Part shown: piece by piece, positions 55,099-64,000 of the stretch | Layout: each line of letters opens with the position of its first letter | Numbering within the stretch: the stretch's first letter is position 1 | NCBI GenBank assembly: GCA_028671895.1 | Contig: JAPMAC010000207.1 | Coordinates: 8,742,001-8,806,000, forward strand | Source of the DNA: Oenanthe sinensis | Taxonomy: Eukaryota; Streptophyta; Magnoliopsida; Apiales; Apiaceae | Direction: 5' to 3' | Length of the DNA: 64,000 nt | The notes under the pieces: generated by a model | What the model was told of the DNA's origin: nothing | Seen by the model: the letters and a program-made list of their open reading frames with translations, nothing else | Database searches by the model: none | Translations under genes and position numbers: made by a program

Positions 55099-58000
55099 TA
55101 CTCGTTCGAACTTGAAAATAACTTGTAACTTCATTATTGACTCGTTTGAACATGGAAACGACTTGTAAACTCTTCTAGGACCATTCTTAGCTCTTTTGAA
55201 CAAGAAAATAAATCGTAACAATTGGAGGCTCATTCTTGACTCGTTCGAACTTGGAAACAACTTGTAGCTTCATTGTTGACTCGTTTGAACTTGGAAACAA
55301 CTTGAAAACTCTTGTATGACCATTCTTAGTTCTTTTGAACAAGAAAACAATTAGTAACAATTTGAGACTCATTCTTTACTCGTTCGAACTTGAAAATAAC
55401 TTGTAACTTCATTATTGACTCGTTTGAACATGGAAACAACTTGTAAACTCTTCTAGGACCATTCTTAGCTCTTTTGAACAAGAAAATAAATCGTAACAAT
55501 TTGAGGCTCATTGTTGACTCGTTTGAACTAGGAAACAACTTGTAGCTTCATTGTTGATTCGTTTGAACATGGAAACAACTTGTTAACTCTTGTAGGACCA
55601 TTCTTAGCTCTTTTGAACAAGAATACAATTCGTAACAATTTGAGGCTCATTCTTGACTCGTTAGAACTTGGAAACAACTTGTAGCTTCATTGTTGACTCG
55701 TTTGAACTTGGAAACAACTTGAAAACTCTTGTATGACCATTCTTAGTTCTTTTGAACAAGAAAACAATTAGTAACAATTTGAGACTCATTCTTTACTCGT
55801 TCGAACTTGAAAATAACTTGTAACTTCATTATTGACTCGTTTGACATGGAAACGACTTGTAATCTCTTATAGGACCATTCTTAGTTCTTTTGAACAAGAA
55901 AACAAATCGTAACAATTTGAGGCTCATTCTTGACTCGTTCAAACTTGGAAATAACTTTTAGCTTCATTGTTGACTCGTTTGAACATGGAAATAACTTGAA
56001 AACTCTTGTAGGACCATTCTTAGCTCTTTTGAACAAGAAAACAAATCGTAACAATTTGAGGCTCATTCTTGACTCGTTCGAACTTGGAAACAACTTGTAA
56101 ACTCTTCTAGGACCATTCTTAGCTCTTTTGAACAAGAAAATAAATCGTAACAATTTGAGGCTCATTCTTGACTCGTTCGAACTTCGAAACAACTTGTAGC
56201 TTAATTGTTGACTCGTTTGAACATGGAAAAAACTTGAAAACTCTTGTAGGACCATTCTTAGCTCTTTTGAACAAGAAAACAATTAGTAACAATTTGAGAC
56301 TCATTCTTTACTCGTTCGAACATGAAAATAACTTGTCACTTCATTATTGACTCGTTTGAACATGTAAACCAATTGAAAACTCTTCTAGGACCATTCTTAG
56401 CTCTTTTGAACAAGAAAATAAATCGTAACAATTTGAGGCTCATTCTTGACTCGTTCGAACTTGGAAACAACTTGAAAACTCTTGTATGACCATTCTTAGT
56501 TCTTTTAAACAAGAAAACAATTAGTAACAATTTGAGACTCATTCTTTACTCGTTCGAACTTGAAAATAACTTGTAACTTCATTATTGACTCGTTTGAACA
56601 TGGAAACAACTTGTAAACTCTTCTAGGACCATTCTTAGCTCTTTTGAACAAGAAAATAAATCGTAACAATTGGAGGCTCATTCTTGACTCGTTCGAACTT
56701 GGAAACAACTTGTAGCTTCATTGTTGACTCGTTTGAACTTGGAAACAACTTGAAAACTCTTGTATGACCATTCTTAGTTCTTTTGAACAAGAAAACAATT
56801 AGTAACAATTTGAGACTCATTCTTTACTCGTTCGAACTTGAAAATAACTTGTAACTTCATTATTGACTCGTTTGAACATGGAAACAACTTGTAAACTCTT
56901 CTAGGACCATTCTTAGCTCTTTTGAACAAGAAAATAAATCGTAACAATTTGAGGCTCATTGTTGACTCGTTTGAACTAGGAAACAACTTGTAGCTTCATT
57001 GTTGATTCGTTTGAACATGGAAACAACTTGTTAACTCTTGTAGGACCATTCTTAGCTCTTTTGAACAAGAATACAATTCGTAGCAATTTGAGGTTCATTC
57101 TTGACTCGTTAGAACTTGGAAACAACTTGTAGCTTCATTGTTGACTCGTTTGAACTTGGAAACAACTTGAAAACTCTTGTATGACCATTCTTAGTTCTTT
57201 TGAACAAGAAAACAATTAGTAACAATTTGAGACTCATTCTTTACTCGTTCGAACTTGAAAATAACTTGTAACTTCATTATTGACTCGTTTGACATGGAAA
57301 CGACTTGTAATCTCTTATAGGACCATTCTTAGCTCTTTTGAACAAGAAAACAAATCGTAACAATTTGAGGCTCATTCTTGACTCGTTCAAACTTGGAAAT
57401 AACTTTTAGCTTCATTGTTGACTCGTTTGAACATGGAAATAACTTGAAAACTCTTGTAGGACCATTCTTAGCTCTTTTGAACAAGAAAACAAATCGTAAC
57501 AATTTGAGGCTCATTCTTGACTCGTTCGAACTTGGAAACAACTTGTAAACTCTTCTAGGACCATTCTTAGCTCTTTTGAACAAGAAAATAAATCGTAACA
57601 ATTTGAGGCTCATTCTTGACTCGTTCGAACTTCGAAACAACTTGTAGCTTCATTGTTGACTCGTTTGAACATGGAAAAAACTTGAAAACTCTTGTGGGAC
57701 CATTCTTAGCTCTTTTGAACAAGAAAACAATTAGTAACAATTTGAGACTCATTCTTTACTCGTTCGAACATGAAAATAACTTGTCACTTCATTATTGACT
57801 CGTTTGAACATGGAAACAAATTGAAAACTCTTCTAGGACCATTCTTAGCTCTTTTGAACAAGAAAATAAATCGTAACAATTTGAGGCTCATTCTTGACTC
57901 GTTCGAACTTGGAAACAACTTGAAAACTCTTGTATGACCATTCTTAGTTCTTTTAAACAAGAAAACAATTAGTAACAATTTGAGACTCATTCTTTACTCG

Positions 58001-59820
58001 TTCGAACTTGAAAATAACTTGTAACTTCATTATTGACTCGTTTGAACATGGAAACAACTTGTAAACTCTTCTAGGACCATTCTTAGCTCTTTTGAACAAG
58101 AAAATAAATCGTAACAATTGGAGGCTCATTCTTGACTCGTTCGAACTTGGAAACAACTTGTAGCTTCATTGTTGACTCGTTTGAACTTGGAAACAACTTG
58201 AAAACTCTTGTATGACCATTCTTAGTTCTTTTGAACAAGAAAACAATTAGTAACAATTTGAGACTCATTCTTTACTCGTTCGAACTTGAAAATAACTTGT
58301 AACTTCATTATTGACTCGTTTGAACATGGAAACAACTTGTAAACTCTTCTAGGACCATTCTTAGCTCTTTTGAACAAGAAAATAAATCGTAACAATTTGA
58401 GGCTCATTGTTGACTCGTTTGAACTAGGAAACAACTTGTAGCTTCATTGTTGATTCGTTTGAACATGGAAACAACTTGTTAACTCTTGTAGGACCATTCT
58501 TAGCTCTTTTGAACAAGAATACAATTCGTAACAATTTGAGGCTCATTCTTGACTCGTTAGAACTTGGAAACAACTTGTAGCTTCATTGTTGACTCGTTTG
58601 AACTTGGAAACAACTTGAAAACTCTTGTATGACCATTCTTAGTTCTTTTGAACAAGAAAACAATTAGTAACAATTTGAGACTCATTCTTTACTCGTTCGA
58701 ACTTGAAAATAACTTGTAACTTCATTATTGACTCGTTTGACATGGAAACGACTTGTAATCTCTTATAGGACCATTCTTAGCTCTTTTGAACAAGAAAACA
58801 AATCGTAACAATTTGAGGCTCATTCTTGACTCGTTCAAACTTGGAAATAACTTTTAGCTTCATTGTTGACTCGTTTGAACATGGAAATAACTTGAAAACT
58901 CTTGTAGGACCATTCTTAGCTCTTTTGAACAAGAAAACAAATCGTAACAATTTGAGGCTCATTCTTGACTCGTTCGAACTTGGAAACAACTTGTAAACTC
59001 TTCTAGGACCATTCTTAGCTCTTTTGAACAAGAAAATAAATCGTAACAATTTGAGGCTCATTCTTGACTCGTTCGAACTTCGAAACAACTTGTAGCTTCA
59101 TTGTTGACTCGTTTGAACATGGAAAAAACTTGAAAACTCTTGTAGGACCATTCTTAGCTCTTTTGAACAAGAAAACAATTAGTAACAATTTGAGACTCAT
59201 TCTTTACTCGTTCGAACATGAAAATAACTTGTCACTTCATTATTGACTCGTTTGAACATGGAAACAAATTGAAAACTCTTCTAGGACCATTCTTAGCTCT
59301 TTTGAACAAGAAAATAAATCGTAACAATTTGAGGCTCATTCTTGACTCGTTCGAACTTGGAAACAACTTGAAAACTCTTGTATGACCATTCTTAGTTCTT
59401 TTAAACAAGAAAACAATTAGTAACAATTTGAGACTCATTCTTTACTCGTTCGAACTTGAAAATAACTTGTAACTTCATTATTGACTCGTTTGAACATGGA
59501 AACAACTTGTAAACTCTTCTAGGACCATTCTTAGCTCTTTTGAACAAGAAAATAAATCGTAACAATTGGAGGCTCATTCTTGACTCGTTCGAACTTGGAA
59601 ACAACTTGTAGCTTCATTGTTGACTCGTTTGAACTTGGAAACAACTTGAAAACTCTTGTATGACCATTCTTAGTTCTTTTGAACAAGAAAACAATTAGTA
59701 ACAATTTGAGACTCATTCTTTACTCGTTCGAACTTGAAAATAACTTGTAACTTCATTATTGACTCGTTTGAACATGGAAACAACTTGTAAACTCTTCTAG
59801 GACCATTCTTAGCTCTTTTG
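55000..59820 (+). repeat. Higher-order repeat, 1448 bp (9 full + 2 short units), 3.3 copies
   Basis: Units run approximately 55000-56447, 56448-57895, 57896-59343 and a partial copy to about 59820. The length is nine 139-bp units plus two 99-bp units minus one base, the minus-one being a GTTTGACATGG deletion (near 55841, 57289 and 58737). Copies two and three differ by only a few substitutions that I can see, such as CTTGTGGGACC near 57694 and CGTAGCAATTTGAGGTTC near 57080. This is among the most homogeneous and presumably youngest amplifications in the window. Confidence 0.88.
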
Positions 59821-61902
59821 GACAAGAAAATTAATCGTAACAATTTGAGGCTCATTCTTGACTCGTTCGAACTTGGAAACAACTTGTAGCTTCATTGTTG
59901 ACTCGTTTGAACTTGGAAACAACTTGAAAACTCTTGTATGACCATTCTTAGTTCTTTTGAACAAGAAAACAATTAGTAACAATTTGAGACTCATTCTTTA
60001 CTCGTTCGAACTTGAAAATAACTTGTAACTTCATTTTTGACTCGTTTGAACATGGAAACAACTTGTAAACTCTTCTAGGACCATTCTTAGCTCTTTTGAA
60101 CAAGAAAATAAATCGTAACAATTTGAGGCTCATTCTTGACTCGTTCGAACTTGGAAACAACTTGTAGCTTCATTGTTGACTCGTTTGAACTTGGAAACAA
60201 CTTGAAAACTCTTGTATGACCATTCTTAGTTCTTTTGAACAAGAAAACAATTAGTAACAATTTGAGACTCATTCTTTACTCGTTCGAACTTGAAAATAAC
60301 TTGTAACTTCATTATTGACTCGTTTGAACATGTAAACAACTTGTAAACTCTTCTAGGACCATTCTTAGCTCTTTTGAACAAGAAAATAAATCGTAACAAT
60401 TTGAGGCTCATTGTTGACTCGTTTGAACTTGGAAACAACTTGTAGCTTCATTGTTGACTCGTTTGAACTTGGAAACAACTTGAAAACTCTTCTATGACCA
60501 TTCTTAGTTCTTTTGAACAAGAAAACAATTAGTAACAATTTGAGACTCATTCTTTACTCGTTCGAACTTGAAAATAACTTGTAACTTCATTATTGACTCG
60601 TTTGACATGGAAACGACTTGTAATCTCTTATAGGACCATTCTTAGCTCTTTTGAACAAGAAAACAAATCGTAACAATTTGAGGCTCATTCTTGACTCGTT
60701 CAAACTTGGAAATAACTTTTAGCTTCATTGTTGACTCGTTTGAACATGGAAACAACTTGAAAACTCTTGTAGGACCATTCTTAGCTCTTTTGAACAAGAA
60801 AACAAATCGTAACAATTTGAGGCTCATTCTTGACTCGTTCGAACTTGGAAACAACTTGTAAACTCTTCTAGGACCATTCTTAGCTCTTTTGGACAAGAAA
60901 ATTAATCGTAACAATTTGAGGCTCATTCTTGACTCGTTCGAACTTGGAAACAACTTGTAGCTTCATTGTTGACTCGTTTGAACTTGGAAACAACTTGAAA
61001 ACTCTTGTATGACCATTCTTAGTTCTTTTGAACAAGAAAACAATTAGTAACAATTTGAGACTCATTCTTTACTCGTTCGAACTTGAAAATAACTTGTAAC
61101 TTCATTTTTGACTCGTTTGAACATGGAAACAACTTGTAAACTCTTCTAGGACCATTCTTAGCTCTTTTGAACAAGAAAATAAATCGTAACAATTTGAGGC
61201 TCATTCTTGACTCGTTCGAACTTGGAAACAACTTGTAGCTTCATTGTTGACTCGTTTGAACTTGGAAACCACTTGAAAACTCTTGTATGACCATTCTTAG
61301 TTCTTTTGAACAAGAAAACAATTAGTAACAATTTGAGACTCATTCTTTACTCGTTCGAACTTGAAAATAACTTGTAACTTCATTATTGACTCGTTTGAAC
61401 ATGTAAACAACTTGTAAACTCTTCTAGGACCATTCTTAGCTCTTTTGAACAAGAAAATAAATCGTAACAATTTGAGGCTCATTGTTGACTCGTTTGAACT
61501 TGGAAACAACTTGTAGCTTCATTGTTGACTCGTTTGAACTTGGAAACAACTTGAAAACTCTTCTATGACCATTCTTAGTTCTTTTGAACAAGAAAACAAT
61601 TAGTAACAATTTGAGACTCATTCTTTACTCGTTCGAACTTGAAAATAACTTGTAACTTCATTATTGACTCGTTTGACATGGAAACGACTTGTAATCTCTT
61701 ATAGGACCATTCTTAGCTCTTTTGAACAAGAAAACAAATCGTAACAATTTGAGGCTCATTCTTGACTCGTTCAAACTTGGAAATAACTTTTAGCTTCATT
61801 GTTGACTCGTTTGAACATGGAAACAACTTGAAAACTCTTGTAGGACCATTCTTAGCTCTTTTGAACAAGAAAACAAATCGTAACAATTTGAGGCTCATTC
61901 TT
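59761..61902 (+). repeat. Higher-order repeat, 1071 bp (7 full + 1 short unit), 2 copies
   Basis: Landmarks at 59809, 59948, 60087, 60226, 60365 and 60642 recur at +1071. Each copy contains one class II short unit (starting 60832 and 61903) and one GTTTGACATGG 1-bp deletion (near 60602 and 61673). Private changes include GACAAGAAAATTAATCG, ACATGTAAACAACTTG and CTTCTATGACC. It shares the short unit and the 1-bp deletion with the 1448-bp repeat, so it is probably a derivative of it. Confidence 0.85.
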
Positions 61903-61950
61903 GACTCGTTCGAACTTGGAAACAACTTGTAAACTCTTCTAGGACCATTC

Positions 61951-64000
61951 TTAGCTCTTTTGAACAAGAAAATAAATCGTAACAATTTGAGTCTCATTCT
62001 TGACTCGTTCGAACTTCGAAACAACTTGTAGCTTCATTGTTGACTCGTTTGAACATGGAAAAAACTTGAAAACTCTTGTAGGACCATTCTTAGCTCTTTT
62101 GAACAAGAAAACAATTAGTAACAATTTGAGACTCATTCTTTACTCGTTCGAACATGAAAATAACTTGTCACTTCATTATTGTCTCGTTTGAACATGGAAA
62201 CAAATTGAAAACTCTTCTAGGACCATTCTTAGCTCTTTTGAACAAGAAAACAAATCGTAACAATTTGAGACTCATTCTTTACTCGTTCGAACTTGAAAAT
62301 AACTTGTAACTTCATTATTGACTCGTTTGAACATGGAAACGACTTGTAAACTCTTCTAGGACCATTCTTAGCTCTTTTGAACAAGAAAACAAATCGTAAC
62401 AATTTGAGGCTCATTCTTGACTCGTTCAAACTTGGAAACAACTTGTAGCTTCATTGTTGACTCGTTTGAACATGAAAACAACTTGAAAACTCTTGTAGGA
62501 CCATTCTTAGTTCTTTTGAACAAGAAAACAATTAGTAACAATTTGAGACTCATTCTTTACTCGTTCGAACTTGAAAATAACTTGTAACTTCATTATTGAC
62601 TCGTTTGAACATGGAAATAACTTGTAAACTCTTCTAGGACCATTCTTAGCTCTTTTGAACAAGAAAATAAATCGTAACAATTTGAGGCTCATTGTTGACT
62701 CGTTCGAACTTGGAAACAAGTTGTAGCTTCATTGTTGACTCGTTTGAACTTGGAAACAACTTGAAAACTCTTGTATGACCATTCTTATTCTTTTGAACAA
62801 GAAAACAATTAGTAACAATTTGAGACTCATTCTTTACTCGTTCGAACTTGAAAATAACTTGTAACTTCATTATTGACTCGTTTGAACATGGAAACAACTT
62901 GTAAACTCTTCTAGGACCATTCTTAGCTCTTTTGAACAAGAAAATAAATCGTAACAATTTGAGGCTCATTCTTGACTCTTTCGAACTTGGAAACAACTTG
63001 TAGCTTCATTGTTGACTCGTTTGAACATGGAAACAACTTGAAAACTCTTGTAGGACCATTCTTAGCTCTTTTGAACAAGAAAACAAATCGTAACAATTTG
63101 AGGCTCATTCTTGACTCGTTCGAACTTGGAAACAACTTGTAAACTCTTCTAGGACCATTCTTAGCTCTTTTGAACAAGAAAATAAATCGTAACAATTTGA
63201 GGCTCATTCTTGACTCGTTCGAACTTCGAAACAACTTGTAGCTTCACTGTTGACTCGTTTGAACATGGAAAAAACTTGAAAACTCTTGTAGGACAATTCT
63301 TAGCTCTTTTGAACAAGAAAACAATTAGTAACAATTTGAGACTCATTCTTTACTCGTTCGAACATGAAAATAACTTGTCACTTCATTATTGACTCGTTTG
63401 AACATGGAAACAAATTGAAAACTCTTCTAGGACCATTCTTAGCTCTTTTGAACAAGAAAACAAATCGTAACAATTTGAGACTCATTCCTTACTCGTTCGA
63501 ACTTGAAAATAACTTGTAACTTCATTATTGAGTCGTTTGAACATGGAAACGACTTTTAAACTCTTCTAGGACCATTCTTAGCTCTTTTGAACAAGAAAAC
63601 AAATCGTAACAATTTCAGGCTCATTCTTGACTCGTTCAAACTTGGAAACAACTTGTAGCTTCATTGTTGACTCGTTTGAACTTGGAAACAACTTGAAAAC
63701 TCTTGTAGGACCATTCTTAGCTCTTTTGAACAAGAATACAATTCGTAACAATTTGAGGCTCATTCTTGACTCGTTAGAACTTGGAAACAACTTGTAGCTT
63801 CATTGTTGACTCGTTTGAACTTGGAAACAACTTGAAAACTCTTGTATGACCATTCTTAGTTCTTTTGAACAAGAAAACAATTAGTAACAATTTGAGACTC
63901 ATTCTTTACTCGTTCGAACTTGAAAATAACTTGTAACTTCATTATTGACTCGTTTGAACATGGAAACAACTTGTAAACTCTTCTAGGACCATTCTTAGCT
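61951..64000 (+). repeat. Right-end stretch, satellite without clear local higher-order period
   Basis: The 139-bp units continue to the last base, with one class II short unit near 63.12 kb, an e-type pair at 62002 and 63212, and a 1-bp loss giving CTTATTCTTTTG near 62787. Units near 63578-63790 resemble those near 5072-5284 at the opposite side of the window. The array clearly extends beyond both window edges. Confidence 0.8.

Larger units (their letters stand above)
17216..63210 (+). repeat. Zone containing all 28 short (99-bp) monomers
   Basis: Class I joins (CTTGAAAACTCTTGTATG or TAGG) lie near 17.22, 19.68, 20.21, 22.39, 22.91, 23.42, 25.05, 25.57, 27.61, 28.13, 29.76, 30.27, 30.79, 33.25, 36.55, 37.49, 45.92, 55.02, 56.46, 57.91 and 59.35 kb. 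Class II joins (CTTGTAAACTCTTCTAGG) lie near 54.91, 56.09, 57.53, 58.98, 60.84, 61.92 and 63.12 kb. The count agrees with an independent tally: spacing of the e-type unit falls short of multiples of 139 by 40, 80, 120 or 160 bp in exactly the intervals holding 1, 2, 3 or 4 of these joins. Confidence 0.88.
1..64000. repeat. Satellite DNA array, 139-bp monomer, about 468 tandem units
   Basis: The same unit recurs every 139 bp from the first to the last base, always in the same orientation. Spacing between a diagnostic unit variant at 1229, 4843, 5816, 7067, 8735, 10959, 12766 and 15129 is an exact multiple of 139 (26, 7, 9, 12, 16, 13 and 17 units). To the right, departures from multiples of 139 are fully explained by 28 losses of 40 bp and eleven 1-bp indels. 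Consensus GC is about 36% by hand count. There are no unique interruptions, no transposon ends and no poly-A or LTR-like junctions. No frame stays open for more than 133 codons, so I call no genes. Size and organisation fit a eukaryotic centromeric or heterochromatic satellite. The family and species are not recognised. Confidence 0.98.

Noticed and set aside
1..64000. Family of about 60-133 residue proteins on the minus strand, and 60-residue ones on the plus strand
   Set aside because: They restate the satellite unit, shift frame at each boundary, overlap each other in several frames and meet a stop about once per unit. Length changes track the 40-bp loss rather than any protein logic. No recognisable domain, signal or gene context.
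1..64000. CRISPR array
   Set aside because: Short direct repeats recur, but the sequence between them is equally conserved, so there are no unique spacers, no leader and no cas genes.
1..64000. AATAAA in b-type units as polyadenylation signals
   Set aside because: A common AT-rich hexamer repeated with the unit; no transcript context supports it.
1..64000. Telomeric repeats, rDNA spacer or retrotransposon insertions
   Set aside because: No run of telomere-type hexamers or heptamers, no rRNA sequence, and no break in the 139-bp phase beyond 40-bp losses and 1-bp indels.
1..64000. Inverted segments within the array
   Set aside because: The diagnostic units and the common cores were always seen in the same orientation throughout the window.

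Overview
The whole 64 kb window is one uninterrupted, single-orientation satellite DNA array. The basic unit is 139 bp, about 36% GC, repeated head to tail roughly 468 times: about 440 full-length units and 28 shortened 99-bp units. I find no protein-coding gene, rRNA, tRNA, mobile element, inversion or unique spacer. A megasatellite of this size, with nested higher-order repeats and no genes, points to centromeric, pericentromeric or subtelomeric heterochromatin of a eukaryote. A plant is plausible (monomer size class, AT-rich, CHG-free sequence), but the sequence does not prove it and I do not recognise the satellite family.

Each 139-bp unit is built from three diverged sub-repeats, A (40 bp), B (51 bp) and C (48 bp). 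All share a GAAC-centred core (GTTCGAAC, GTTTGAAC, TTTTGAAC) followed by GGAAACAA or a similar stretch. A looks like B or C with an internal loss of about 10 bp. The 99-bp units have lost exactly 40 bp, one sub-repeat length, by fusion of A to B within their shared block.

Layout. 1-17.2 kb: only full-length units, with higher-order periods of 417, 834, 973, 1807 and 2085 bp. 17.2-31 kb: the 99-bp units appear and are amplified inside 2.1-3.2 kb higher-order repeats. 31.5-39.5 kb: a mosaic of segments found again further right at offsets of 4230, 5481, 7427, 8082 and 9374 bp. 39.6-45.8 kb: about three copies of a 1946/1947-bp (14-unit) repeat. 46.5-54.3 kb: 1251-bp (9-unit), 417-bp and 278-bp periods rich in a distinctive HpaI-site unit. 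55.0-59.8 kb: 3.3 copies of a 1448-bp repeat. 59.8-61.9 kb: two copies of a 1071-bp repeat. 61.9-64 kb: a tail without an obvious local higher-order period. In much of the right two thirds the ground state is an alternating a/b dimer of 278 bp.

There are many open frames of 60-133 codons, but they are by-products of the repeat. Because 139 is one more than a multiple of three, the frame changes at each unit boundary and stops recur about once per unit. Nothing here works as a gene set. The biology is sequence homogenisation by unequal exchange or gene conversion, and possibly a chromosomal structural role.
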